Assembly: GCA_950022655.1 (NCBI GenBank)
Contig: OX465580.1
Coordinates: 93,824,797 to 93,888,796, forward strand
Direction: 5' to 3'
Source of the DNA: Alentia gelatinosa
Lineage: Eukaryota; Annelida; Polychaeta; Phyllodocida; Polynoidae
DNA: 64,000 nt
The translations under genes were made by a program, and so were the position numbers. Of the stretch, positions 43,720 through 54,406 are shown in pieces; position 1 is the stretch's first letter; the number at the start of each line of letters is the position of its first letter. A model generated the notes under the pieces. That model did no database searches, had not been told where the DNA came from, and worked only from the letters and a program-made list of their open reading frames with translations.

Positions 43720-44297
43720 AGGTTTCCGTAATGCTTCCGTAACGCAACCGTACCCCAAGAAATACCTCCGTTCCCTTACCGTTATTCTGCCGTTTTTCTC
43801 CGTTTATATCCGTATGTATCCGCAACTCTTACGTTTGTATCCCCAAGTCTTACGTTTCTCTTCCGTTATACATCCGCATTGCTTCCGTAAGCATCCGTTA
43901 GGCTTCCGTTGACATACGTTGCCATCCGTATACATCCGTAACGTGTCCGTTAGGAAAAAAAACCACAGCTGAGAAACGGAAGAGCAACGGAAGAGAAACG
44001 GAAGAAAAAGGAAAGAAAACGGAAAGAAACGGAAAGAAACGGAAGAAAACGGAAGAGTAACGGAAGAGTAACGGAAAATGTATCAGTCTTCTTCCGTAAC
44101 CTCTCCGTTCAAAGTTTTCAACATGTTGAAAACTTTGACGGACGTCTTCCGGACCCCTGCGGATGTGTACGGATGCGAACGGAGCGATACGGAGGTCTAA
44201 CGAAGGAGTTGCGTAAGAAAGCGGACGTCAACGGATGACCATTTTTTTCTTCCGTTTCTTTCCGGTAGGCTTCCGTAACCCCGGTGTGACTGAGCCA
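43720..44297. promoter_or_regulatory. right subterminal repeat region and TIR
   Basis: TTCCGT words run in one orientation from 43728 to about 43945 and ACGGAAG words in the other from about 43975 to 44085. Then comes a 28-bp perfect palindrome centred at 44123 (CAAAGTTTTCAACA and complement), and mixed words lead to the TIR. The inversion of motif polarity is not seen at the left end. Confidence 0.7.
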
Positions 44298-44300
44298 TTA
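44298..44300. other. target-site duplication TTA, right
   Basis: Matches TTA at 39279-39281. Confidence 0.85.
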
Positions 44301-44557
44301 CTGGCAGGGCTAAATTTTGGCCTTTTCAAATATTTTCATTTAGGCCTTGCCTAACCTTATTACCATTAATGTTACCATATATGTCATTGACTACCATTAA
44401 TCTTACCATATATGTCAACCCACAAAATAAAATGTTATTATATCTCAATATTTTGTCGAATTATGGTTCTAATGATCTACCACATAATCTATCAAGATAA
44501 CTCTCCTGGCTCATGCACAAAATAACAATGACAATAATGATGCTACTAATAATAATG

Positions 44558-44628
<71 letters not shown>

Positions 44629-46423
44629 CATAATCATCATAACAATGTATCTTGCAAGGACCTTATCTGTTTGATCATTCTCAACAACTACTGAGAAAAG
44701 AGCGGCAATACAGGATTCTTTTGTGTATGTGTAAAGTGTGTAAATTGATCTATCCATCAGTGAGGGGGATACTACTTCAATTCCCAGCCCTCCCCATAAC
44801 TAGAGTACGCTCGCAGTATGTGATTATCACCTAACATCATGATCTCCATGGACAATGGAGTATTGATACTGCGGGTCACTAGCGAAACAAAAGCTTCTCA
44901 AGTTTCCCTGATATTTTGTCCATGTGCAGATCTAGATGTCTCATAGTGATCCCTGCGTTGGAGGAATGTATACGGTTTTGCAAAAAATGCATCATAATAA
45001 GTTAGTTCTTTTAAAGATCATCAATAAATCCATAATAAGGTTTTATTAAGGATTATGCAATCAAGGTGCCTTGTGCATTATATAAATTTCAGGGGGTGGA
45101 TTATATGAACCAGACAGAGTATCCATAGATAGCTCTGCCAGTAGTGTGTAGGTGCATGAGGAGGTTACCATTGGAAAACATTATAATTGCAAAAGTTTTA
45201 TCCATCATAACCACAGAGCATGACTTAGTAACTGACATCCACGATATGAACTTGTGATTTCGCTTAAAGCTATTTTACAGTATCGACAGTAAATATATTC
45301 AAGTAGAAGCACTAAGTATTCCCCATTACTTTGACCTAAACACCTAAACACCATTGCAATGTCCAATAAACATAATAGGTAGAGCCGAACACAACATATA
45401 ATTTTGTTACTAACATTGGTAATATCGTCCACAGGAGAATTAATGGTGAGGTTATTATTTAGTCTAGATATCCGAACTGCCAGTCCTTCTACAAATGACC
45501 AGCAGGTTAATTAGACTAATAGCCTAAAATATACTTGACATCAATTAACCTAGATCCGGTTGCGAAAAGTACCTTAACAATGGGACTATCCAATCACCTC
45601 AACTGACATGTCATTAAACCTGATACTCCATGCATTTACCACACCGAATCCACCGACAGCTTTATAGATTGTTTAATAAGAAAAAGGAGCCCTCTGTCGA
45701 AGCAGTAATCAGTTCTTGAAATATGATATATCCTGTTACAGGGGACGGTTGGCTAATACGATCTAAACTGACAATGAATCATAAAGTGTTTGTATTCATA
45801 GCGCCTAATTTTACCTGTAGGGTTGTACTGCGTAAAGCTAATACATACCAGAAATGGAAAGTATAGATAGATGTAAAATACATCCACCACCTCTTTTATC
45901 CAACCTACTCGATACTCTAACTCTTTCACCGACCCCTACACGGCGCTTTCCGCCGAACCACCGGAAGTAACGCCAGAAACCAGCGCAATTTGCCAATTGC
46001 CTGTTGGTTGACATTTGACGTCAGAGTCGCCCACCAATATGGCGTGGGGCTAGCAGCCGCTGGTGACGTTGCACTTTGTGTTACTAGCAGACGATTTTCC
46101 TCCTCCTTCCCGCCATCTTCAACCTCCGGTAATTAGGGTTCGGTTTATCTTACTAATTTGTACCAATGTTATCTCTATATATCGTCTACCACCTGAAAGC
46201 ACGCTCAGATTTGTACACCAGAAGCATGTGTCAGTTATGTTTTTCTCATTCCCTTTTATTTCTGTTGATATGATCCTGGAATTAACGCCACTGAAATTTT
46301 GTAGAAATAGCTATTTGTGTACGGGGGAGAAAAGAGAGGAGATTCAATAGAAGCAGTTGCCATTCCATGATTACTCAAAGTAGGGCCAAGAAAATAAGCG
46401 CTTGTTTTCCCTCATCCCTGTGT
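44301..46423. other. host gene intron between the Harbinger and Ngaro elements
   Basis: AT-rich apart from a GC-richer segment at about 45930-46140 that contains TTGACGTCAG, CCAATATGGCG and GGTGACG words, reminiscent of CRE/CCAAT/YY1 promoter elements. A 95-codon plus-strand ORF at 46063-46350 follows, without a recognised domain. The rest has no feature except the microsatellite. Confidence 0.4.
44546..44629. repeat. (AAT)n microsatellite
   Basis: About 25 consecutive AAT/ATA triplets with few interruptions. The minus-strand ORF through it is a polyisoleucine artefact. Confidence 0.95.
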
Positions 46424-46669
46424 CATTACCCCAGATCCCCAGTGAAACAAGATGGAAGCCGTAGTGGGCTAATAAAATTTTATTTAATTTTATGAGTCTT
46501 ATTGATATGAATAAGAGTAATACAGGAATATCAATAATAAGAACAATAGTATAATTGACATAATATGTGGTTGTCAATTGTTATAAGTTGTTATAATAAC
46601 ATAATGAGTATATTATGTAGTATTACATAGTTATAATGAACATGTAATAATAAAATAATATGAATAGCC
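46424..46669 (-). repeat. Ngaro split direct repeat B2
   Basis: 246 bp, differing from B1 at about one base (AATAAGAG against AAAAAGAG). Near identity means the copy inserted recently relative to substitution time, although its ORFs are broken. Confidence 0.9.
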
Positions 46670-46713
46670 CTACGAGTGTAAGGAGTAGAGAGAGAAAAAG
46701 GAGTGGGTGGGTG

Positions 46714-46898
46714 GGTAGAAAAGTGCGTGTAGAGTGTAGGAGAGCTGTGAAGCGTATGAGGCAGAGTACAGTGTCGACCTAGCGCACTTTGATGTTTAGT
46801 GCGGCCGACAGTGGAGAGGTGGCCAGGGGTGCGCTAGTGTAGAGGGGTTTCACCAGGGGGGGGCAATGACCACCCCTGACCATAGGCCATGGGCAACC
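46714..46898 (-). repeat. Ngaro split direct repeat A2
   Basis: 185 bp, matching A1 with a handful of differences and small G-run indels. It directly joins B1. Confidence 0.9.
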
Positions 46899-47144
46899 CA
46901 TTACCCCAGATCCCCAGTGAAACAAGATGGAAGCCGTAGTGGGCTAATAAAATTTTATTTAATTTTATGAGTCTTATTGATATGAAAAAGAGTAATACAG
47001 GAATATCAATAATAAGAACAATAGTATAATTGACATAATATGTGGTTGTCAATTGTTATAAGTTGTTATAATAACATAATGAGTATATTATGTAGTATTA
47101 CATAGTTATAATGAACATGTAATAATAAAATAATATGAATAGCC
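46899..47144 (-). repeat. Ngaro split direct repeat B1
   Basis: 246 bp; begins immediately after A2 (CATTACCCC) and lies just downstream of the recombinase stop. Confidence 0.9.
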
Positions 47145-47192
47145 AAGAAGCCAATAGTTATAGGGAGAGGAGGGTGGGAAAAGTTTTTATAG

Positions 47193-47747
47193 TCATTTGT
47201 AGGAAAGAGACTCAATGAGAGACTTGTTGACAGTCTCTTTGTCTGTCACTTTGATGTATGCCCTGTGGGCATGTGACCTCCACCCTCCATAACTCTGGAT
47301 GTTGAGTTCAGGTATGCCCGCCTCAAATGCCTGGGTAGCAGCGGCTTTCCTGAGGCTGTGGAGGGTGTACGTCTTCACAGTTTGGCCTGTGGCCTGTAGG
47401 AGGCGGTCCCATTCGTTCGTCATTACCCGTGAGGTGATGGTCGTTCCATCGGGCAGTGTCAGGAACGGGTCCCGTAGTGAACCCGTAGGGGCCGCCCGTA
47501 GTAGTCCTCGAACCGCGTCTACCGGGCACACTCTGGTATCGTCCGTGGCCTCCAGGCGCATTACTTTCTGTTGCCCCACGTATTGTAGATTTTTGGCCGC
47601 CTTGATGGTGATTGTCACGTGTCGGCGGCCGAGGACCACGTCCCCCCGTGTGAGATGCCGAGCCGGATCGAATGTGCGAGCGGATTGCGGCGCCACCTCT
47701 CCCTGCCGTAGGGCCGCGTAAAAGATCAGTAGCAGGCCCGCTCTCAT
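47193..47747 (-). pseudogene. tyrosine recombinase, C-terminal catalytic part
   Basis: The fragment holds the catalytic set of the family: R in FYAALRQGEV, HSLRKAAAT (H..R), then W in GGWRSHAHR and the nucleophile Y in RAYIKV. It would cut and rejoin circular cDNA into the genome. The first Met here is probably not the real start. Upstream in the same frame more recombinase-like sequence (RPTEDHRVKRALEGKRRNKD) continues beyond a TGA at 47792-47790. The C-terminal part is complete to its stop near B1. Confidence 0.85.
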
Positions 47748-48244
47748 GGCCGTATGGAGGGGGGATCCCGTGAGCCCGTCGAGAACCGCTCAGAATACGT
47801 CCATCGGGATAGGAGGTTTCACATTTGGCACGTAGTCCTTGTTCCTCCTCTTGCCCTCGAGGGCACGTTTCACCCGATGATCCTCTGTTGGTCGCACGTC
47901 TACCCCCTACCCCCCCCCCCCACCCCCGTCAGTCGCAGATGTGCACGGACGTGCGATAGCTGGTTGGCGACCGTAGCCGGCGAGGGGGCGTGGTCGGCCA
48001 CGTATTCCAAGTAAGACGTGATCAGGCTCACGGTCGGTGCCCGGGGGTCCACTCTCATCCGGTTGCAGAACGCCAGGTAGGTGGTGACTGCGGATCGCTG
48101 GTTTGCGAGCGTACCTGGGGCACGCGCCTCTGACTGCCTCGCAGATGCCTTCGCCTGGAGTAAGAGAAGCGCCCGATCTGCAGAACAGACGGAGTACGGG
48201 TACAAATGAAGCATGGGTACATGGTACGATAGGGTACAGCTCAT
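47748..48244 (-). pseudogene. tyrosine recombinase, N-terminal part with frame break
   Basis: TLANQRSAVTTYLAFCNRMR and SPATVANQLSHVRAHLRL are typical of the helical SAM-like N-terminal DNA-binding domain of tyrosine recombinases. This frame is lost in a G/C homopolymer run at about 47909-47925, after which the catalytic domain continues in another frame, and a TGA at 47792-47790 follows. Both lesions would inactivate the enzyme unless the homopolymer is a sequencing error and the stop is read through. Confidence 0.75.
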
Positions 48245-48902
48245 GAAGTTGAATGAGGGAGTTGGCCCTATCGTATTCCGTCCTCGACAGATGGGCTCTG
48301 CTCAAGGCATCTGCGATCACGTTTTGCACCCCGGGGATATGGCTGAAGACGAGTTCTACCTGTAGACGTGCCTGCACCATCCATGCCTGGCGGGCACACT
48401 CCGCCAGGACTCGGTTATGGGCACGCCCACTGTTCAGGGTCTGTACTGTGCCGAGGTTATCACAGAACACCTCTATCCGTGATCCCCTATCCCTGTCTGT
48501 GATGAATGTGTGGAGTGCATATATGGTATTCAGAGCCTCCAGCTCTGAGATGCACTCCACGGGGTCGAGGACGGGGCACACCTGTCCGGAGTACGAGTAC
48601 CGGCCGTCAATGCCTCCCACCCCCGACAGGCACGCATCCACGGTGATGCGCCTCGTCGGCGGGCCTCGAGGGATGAGGGCGCGGCCATTCCATCCTTCCG
48701 CAAACTGTACGAACCAATCCAGATCCTGGCGCATCTCGGAATTGATGTTCATGTAGAAACCTCTCATCCCCCTCAGTGCCTCCAGCAACTTCGAGACGAA
48801 TGCCCGCGCCAGTCGTATACACCTCGCCACGTGAAGAATTCTGCCCAGTACCGACTGGAGCTGGCATTTGGTCAGGGTCCGGCGCTTTGCTACGGCCGAC
48901 AC
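48170..48902 (-). pseudogene. Ngaro RNase H region
   Basis: The open frame from 48902 reads into an RNase H domain: D89 in RITVDACLSGVGG, E120 in ECISELEALN, D148 in VFCDNLGTVQTLNSGR and D198 in NVIADALSRAHLS, the DEDD set expected for retroelement RNase H. It would degrade the RNA strand during reverse transcription. The segment before 48902 lies in a different frame from the RT, and the end beyond about 48200 yields to the recombinase frame. It is therefore a broken part of a polyprotein or of overlapping ORFs. Confidence 0.8.
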
Positions 48903-48939
48903 GTGACCTCGGATAACTTGGCCGTGGGGATCAAGAGTG

Positions 48940-50433
48940 TCATCCTACGGGCGTCGATTTCGATCCCCAACCACGTGACGTTCTGGCTGGGCTCCTGAGC
49001 TTTATCGTAGGCCTCGGGGAGGCCCAGTTCTGCAAAATCCTGAAGTCCACGGCTGCCTTACCTCGGTCCTCGGAGAGGATGATGAGGTCGTCGAGGTTCA
49101 TCGCGGACGTGACTCCCTTCGATCCCAGGATCCCCACGATGGCCTCCGCCACACACTGCATGTGGTAGGAGGAGGCACGGGCACCGAATGGCATGGCCGT
49201 ATCGCAGTAGTGCCCGTCCTCCCACGTGAAACAGAGCAGAGGCCAGTCGAGGGGATCGCACCTGAAGTTCTTGTAGGCACGTGACACGTCGATGGACGAC
49301 ATGTAGGACGACGTGCCTGCCTTAACGAGTTTGGCCACAAACTCGTCAACCGTCGGGAGGCTGTGATCTCGCTCCAGCCCGTAGACCGAGTTCTTAATGA
49401 CGAACGAGTTCACGCTGCACTCCCGCGGGAAAGTCATATCCGTAATAATGCGTCGGTCGTCCGTCCCACGTTTTTCCCGTGTCATGAGTGGCGACACGTG
49501 ACACCACGGGCTAAACGGCGGTTCGACGAACGGACCCATCATATTGGTGAAGGCTGCCTCCTTCACCAGAAACTTCTCTACCTGCACGGGGTGAGCGGTC
49601 GCGCTGGGGTGGTTGGCCACGCCCCTTGTATCACTCTCCGGCCCGAGGTATCTTAGGGGGCAGCCGTAGTGCAGGAATCCCAGGAGCTCCTGCGCCCCGT
49701 CCACGGCCCCTAGGTAATGGTCCCATGCAGCTAAGTTGAGATCAGAAGGAACCTCAATCCTTGCGCCGAGTGCGTTGGGGATTCCCGTGTCACGCACGGC
49801 CCGGTATATCTCCGCGTGCCTGGCGGGCCCCACGGCCGTGAAGTCCGGCCACGTCTCCCGGCGATGTTCCCTGAAGGCGAACGGGTCTGTCCTCACTCCC
49901 TCCCGGTGCACTCCGGTCTCGCAGACTTCCTTGAGTGCCTTGAAGTCGGGAGTGTTAGATTCCTCGTCTCGCCCCGGCGCACTAACACTAACACCCGGCA
50001 TTCGATTGGAGCTATTGCCGTCTACAGAGCCGGAGACGCCCTGCGGTGGGATAAAGGGGCGTACCTCCTCCGGGAGTGTATTCCCCCCGCCTTTGTTGTT
50101 GTTTATCGGTAGTCCTCGGCCACGTGCCGAGGGCGTCACGTGGGTCATGACGTCACGTGAGGGGGCCGGCTTTTTCGCATCACACTCCGGGCCGGCAGGC
50201 CCCCTTTGAACTTTCTGCCACGCCTCGCTTACTTGCGGGGCGCGGCCTGCCCGTTTTTTTAAGTCGCCTGGTGTTGGTGGACGCTCTGTGGTGCCGCCGG
50301 CTTGGTGCTGGTTTGGAGTTGGTACCCAGCCTGGGGTGCCCGTCGTGGTGTGGGTGCAGGGGGAGCGGCAGTGTTGTCGTAGCCGTGACCAAACGTGAGC
50401 TTTCGGTTGCACGCGTGCACCGAGTGACCGCAC
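48940..50433 (-). pseudogene. Ngaro reverse transcriptase ORF
   Basis: An open frame of 497 codons that overlaps the Gag frame by about 175 bp; the true start may involve frameshifting or reinitiation. The first ~280 residues are low-complexity. RT motifs follow: KRGTDDRRIITDMT (fingers), MSSIDVSRAYKNF (motif A, D382), MPFGARASS (motif B) and NLDDLIILS (motif C; the usual YLDD/YADD has N in first place). The frame leaves the RT family pattern at about 49035, where the expected sequence continues in another frame, and a second change is needed near 48905 to reach RNase H. Likely defective. Confidence 0.8.
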
Positions 50434-51533
50434 TTCCTGCCCACAGAGTCACAAAAGCTGCACACGTGCAGCCACCGGATGCCCCCTTCACTGTGATCAT
50501 TGCGGTGGCGGCACCCCCTCTCACCATTGAACTCCCGGCACGGGGCCTCGCTCCCTCGAGCGCGTCCGGTCTCGTTGTTTGTACTGCCGTTAGCCGTGTG
50601 TGTAGTGGTCATGGCGAGCCGGACGCGCTCTTCCTGTATCCGGCCGTGGTCTGACCACCGCATCCTGCCGGACTCGACCTGGTCGAAAACGTAGTTTGAC
50701 CAACGTCTGACGCCGGCCCACGGCCGTGCCTGCGCGTCGACCGTTACCTGGTAAAAGTGCTTGAACATGTGGTCCTTATCCTTGGGGTGCAAGGCGCGTT
50801 CGTCACTCAATAGGGCCACAAAACAACTAATGTACTCGAGAGGCCCGAGGCTCGACCGTAGGTCCAATTTCTGATGCAGCGTGTACACGCCGTCCCGGTC
50901 CATGAACATGTACGGCTTTGCGGTCGGCCTGCAGGCATTAAGATTGGAAAGTAACGAAGTCTTACCGGTGGTCCGATCGTGTCGCATGGCCTCACGGCCG
51001 AATTCCCGCTGTAGATGGTCTTCAGTCGTGTAGGCTTCCCTGAGAGCCCGGGGTGGGGGTAGAAGGGGTTCCGTTTGCTCCTGGGCCCAGTCCCGTGTCC
51101 GTTCGACCGCCGCCGCCGCCCGTGAGCTGCTCCTCCGCGATGCCGGCCGGGAAATCTGCATGATGGCGTCCCTCATGCTGCCATCCGTCGTGACATCCGT
51201 CCTGACCTCGTTGACATCCGTTTTGACTTCGTTCACGTCTGTCCTCACTCCCCCGAGGTTGGTCTCTAGGGCAGTGATCCGGGAGGCCCGAGACCGACCG
51301 CTGGTGCTCGTACCTTGTTGAGAGACCGACTCCACGTGGTCGCTCTCAGCCGTAGGTTGCTGCCGTAGGATTATCTCCGAGTCCGTTTCAGCTGCTGCGG
51401 ATGCCGCCATAGCGCTTCTAGTCAACATAACTCCACGCAATATCGCTAACCACTGAATCCCTTGGTATGCCTGTCCTCGTCTGCCGATATTCGGGGAATA
51501 TGGAGACCGGAGGTACGAGGGGCGATAAGCCAA
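50259..51533 (-). CDS. Ngaro Gag-like protein (424 aa)
   Basis: Intact frame beginning six bases downstream of A1. Candidate starts are residue 1 or MLTRSAMAASAAAE about 36 residues in. It has a Thr/Asp/Val heptad-like stretch (RTDVNEVKTDVNEVRTDV), an RS-rich basic part, and a central domain (PYMFMDRDGVYTLHQKLDLR). Near the C-terminus Cys/His residues in CREFNGERGCRHRN and VCSFCDSVGRKCGHSVHAC form a probable zinc-binding module, seen in Gag proteins of DIRS/Ngaro-type elements. It is expected to package the element RNA. The tail is Pro/Ala/Gln-rich. Its overlap with the RT frame suggests coupled translation. Confidence 0.75.
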   Translation of the reverse strand: MAYRPSYLRSPYSPNIGRRGQAYQGIQWLAILRGVMLTRSAMAASAAAETDSEIILRQQPTAESDHVESVSQQGTSTSGRSRASRITALETNLGGVRTDVNEVKTDVNEVRTDVTTDGSMRDAIMQISRPASRRSSSRAAAAVERTRDWAQEQTEPLLPPPRALREAYTTEDHLQREFGREAMRHDRTTGKTSLLSNLNACRPTAKPYMFMDRDGVYTLHQKLDLRSSLGPLEYISCFVALLSDERALHPKDKDHMFKHFYQVTVDAQARPWAGVRRWSNYVFDQVESGRMRWSDHGRIQEERVRLAMTTTHTANGSTNNETGRARGSEAPCREFNGERGCRHRNDHSEGGIRWLHVCSFCDSVGRKCGHSVHACNRKLTFGHGYDNTAAPPAPTPRRAPQAGYQLQTSTKPAAPQSVHQHQAT

Positions 51534-51538
51534 GGAGC

Positions 51539-51723
51539 GGTAGAAAAGTGCGTGTAGAGTGTAGGAGAGCTGTGAAGCGTATGAGGCAGAGTACAGTGTC
51601 GACCTAGCGCACTTCGATGTTTAGTGTGGCCGACAGTGGAGAGGTGGCGCAGGGGTGCGCTAGTGTAGAGGGGTTTCACCAGGGGGGGCAATGACCACCC
51701 CTGACCATAGGCCATGGGCAACC
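51539..51723 (-). repeat. Ngaro split direct repeat A1 (5' terminus)
   Basis: 185 bp, matching A2. It is the upstream end of the element and probably carries its promoter. Confidence 0.9.
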
Positions 51724-54406
51724 AACATAAACATAGGCCAACCCTTTATACGTAAAAAGACTATTTATGTGTAACGTTGGACGTCAAAAACTGAACATTG
51801 GGCGTGCTTACAGTGTTCTCCAGTGGACTTGTACAAACGTGGCAGTAGTCCAAGCTAACCTGCTGCAGGGTAGTTTTTTGTGTATCTTTATCCCTCTTTC
51901 TTTAAAAATAGCGTTTCTTTTGGTTTTTAATCTATTATTTTCATTTCGACGGGCTTAGAACTCAGGCGTTTAAATGTAACTACGACTTCACGGACAGGCA
52001 TATGGTCAGCGACTGATCCACACAACTGATTGTAATGCCAAGCATTCATTCATATGCTATTTACTTCCACATGGACTGATTTTGCTTCCTAAGTCGTCTC
52101 ATTCTATAATGAGATGTTTCCTCATTGATAACGAATTCGATTCTCTGATAAGGTGAATATTTTCTCCTAAATATGGAATATAAAGACTCCTTGATATGAT
52201 AAATACTTCAGATAAAATCTAACTGTACAGGACATTCTGGATCGTATCTAGTCACGATTAGAAATGCTATAGGGAGATTAATTGTGAAGACAATATAAGG
52301 TATTTCCTTTCTGTTAGAAGATCAAGTTTAATCACTTAACTTCTTCGTTCTTCAGGAGGGTGCTTAGCAGCATACGTTGATACACAGCCAGATATGCTTA
52401 AGTAGATTCGTTAATTTTGACGTATGTAGGAGGATAGAACTATTCATACCTGTGAACATGTATTTTTTTCAATTTATTTTTTTGATTTAAGAAACAATTT
52501 TTTTAACATGAATATCTTTTTATCTAGAGTTTGAGACACTCCTTTAGCCTTTAGAGACTAACTATGTTATCATGTTTATGTGTTTGGCAGGTCATCATAT
52601 TCAAAATGGCAGACCTCAAGAACATGAATTCTAGTGAATATTACATTTGGTGATTAACCACGAATATATGGTTCACCATAAGAGAATAGGCCGCAAACAG
52701 AAGAAAAATAGATATTGCACTAGACAAAAACATCATGTTTTCCATTCCCTCAATGAGATGTGCTCCACTAACAGATCATAGCATCGGAGCATCGTGCTTT
52801 AGATGTGTATGTCCAGAAACCGTGCCTCCAATACAATCAGACGAGGGGGAGTGCATGCAAGTCTAGATGAGTCATCTATGCGAGAAAACAGATGTTATAT
52901 TACGACAGAAAAGAAGGAAATCCCCCTTTCAGATCCTGTAATGTCTTGAAAGCAATACGAGCATGCCAGAGCAATCCCTGACTGAATCATCTAGAGTGGA
53001 AACGAGAAAAAAAATGCCGAGAGATATGGAGAATAGAGGTGCAAGTACAAAGGCGGGCAGAGCCGCTCCCACGGCTGGATGTCATACATCTGACCCGCTT
53101 GCGTGGCCTCTCTGCGCCGTATCTAAGCAACTCGGCCTGTTATCGTCTTTGAGCAGCTCCCTGGTGAATCCATTGTCATGATAGGGCGGATAAACTTCAC
53201 CTAACAGGGTTATACCAGAGTGCCCAGCTCTCTGAGAGTCTCTGTGGTTGTGGAGTGAGCTACTCAGTGTTGGCTATATTGTAAGCTGAAATAGTGAACA
53301 GGTCATTTGTTGGTTGTTGTTTTTTGTTGTGCTTCTGTTGTTTTTTGGTTGTATTTTTGTGAGGCATCGAATAGAAAAACAAAATATATAAACCTATCTA
53401 TTGGTGAAGCTAACATTTATAGTCGCAGAAAACCACGGATGTGACTTGTAATGAAAAATGACAAGTGAAATAAAGTGTGTGTGCTATTCTATTGAATATC
53501 CTTTTTACAGATCCAGTTACGTCTCCAGATTGAAACCTACTACAAAGGTTCTATAAGGTATGCTTGTAATTTAGATCGAATGATTTATCTTCAGTTCCAT
53601 AGATCTTCTGCTACGTAATCGCAGTGTTTATGAATAAGTAATGCATGTATATAGCGCATGCGCATCTGGAAGTATCTATTTCTTCAGTTAATGTTTAAAT
53701 GGTTCTTGCGAAAATATGCTATCTCTACATTCGCTATCTCGATCATCACATACAGCTAAACCACCTAGATTTCAAAACTGACTTTTCCACAAGGCTACCC
53801 ACAATATCCTGAATTCCAACATCCGCCATATTGGATACGCTGGTTTCCTGGGTATCTGCTAGGGGACATGGCGGATTGTTAGTACAACCACGTACATAGG
53901 CGGGCACCAGCCAACATCTTGGATTGGTTCTGCAGGTCATTATGTAGGAACCGAAAAGACTGTCTGTTCTCTAATTTAAGAGAAGGAAGAGGGAAGAAAA
54001 CCAAAGCTAGCTCATTCCTTTTTGTCCCAGGAAAGTGCCTCCTGCAAATTCTGAAAGATTTAACCCTTATTTAACTGATATCCTACCTAGAACCAAGATG
54101 GTCGAGTAGTTTTGCTTGAGTTAAATGACTGTGCAATCTGACTGTGGTGCACCAGTCAGACAGAGGGTTTGAATGCAAATGAAGAAAATTTCTTTTGCAG
54201 AATTGCACTGACTACCAACAATTGATAGGTTAGACAGTAAAGTAAAGGAACTAATACGAAATAATATGAGAATATTGTGCAAGAGAAATGTATCTTGCAC
54301 GAAATAAAGTACATAACGAAGTAGAAGAGAAGAAATATTTGTTGTAGAAAAAGTAGATTTAGAACTTTTGTGTGTGTAATTAACACTTAAGAAATGAAGT
54401 ACTTAC
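51724..54406. other. host gene intron, no supported feature
   Basis: AT-rich intron with no recognisable transposon or gene. A 72-codon ORF at 52963-53181 lies in a slightly GC-richer patch but has no splice-phase partner or domain. Confidence 0.5.

Larger units (their letters stand above)
39282..44297. mobile_element. PIF/Harbinger DNA transposon, structurally complete (5016 bp)
   Basis: Termini TGGCTCAGTCACACCGG (39282-39298) and its perfect complement (44281-44297) are flanked by TTA on both sides. Inside are a plus-strand spliced Myb/MADF-like gene (39783-41947) and a minus-strand DDE transposase gene (43630-42338), with their 3' ends meeting near 42045. Both subterminal regions are packed with ACGGAAG/TTCCGT words. 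The two-gene layout, the TWA duplication and a DDE_Tnp_4 type transposase are all as known for PIF/Harbinger. Both reading frames are open, so the copy may be young and possibly competent. It sits in the large intron of the host gene. Confidence 0.95.
46424..51723 (-). mobile_element. Ngaro-like (DIRS-order) tyrosine-recombinase retrotransposon, degenerate copy
   Basis: Read on the minus strand the order is A1 (51723-51539), Gag, RT, RNase H, YR, B1 (47144-46899), A2 (46898-46714), a 44-bp spacer, B2 (46669-46424). A and B copies are 185 and 246 bp. This split direct-repeat layout and a tyrosine recombinase in place of an integrase define Ngaro-type elements. The outer ends (A1 ...GGCAACC and B2 CATTACCCC) fuse exactly as in the A2/B1 junction, which fits integration of a circular intermediate. 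No target duplication is seen, as expected. Several frame breaks suggest it is inactive. Confidence 0.92.

Noticed and set aside
43631..43825. Extra 65 N-terminal codons of the transposase frame
   Set aside because: They translate through a TATA-like box and subterminal ACGGAAG repeats. The ATG at 43630 gives a normal-length transposase.
44461..44757. Polyisoleucine ORF
   Set aside because: It translates an (AAT)n microsatellite.
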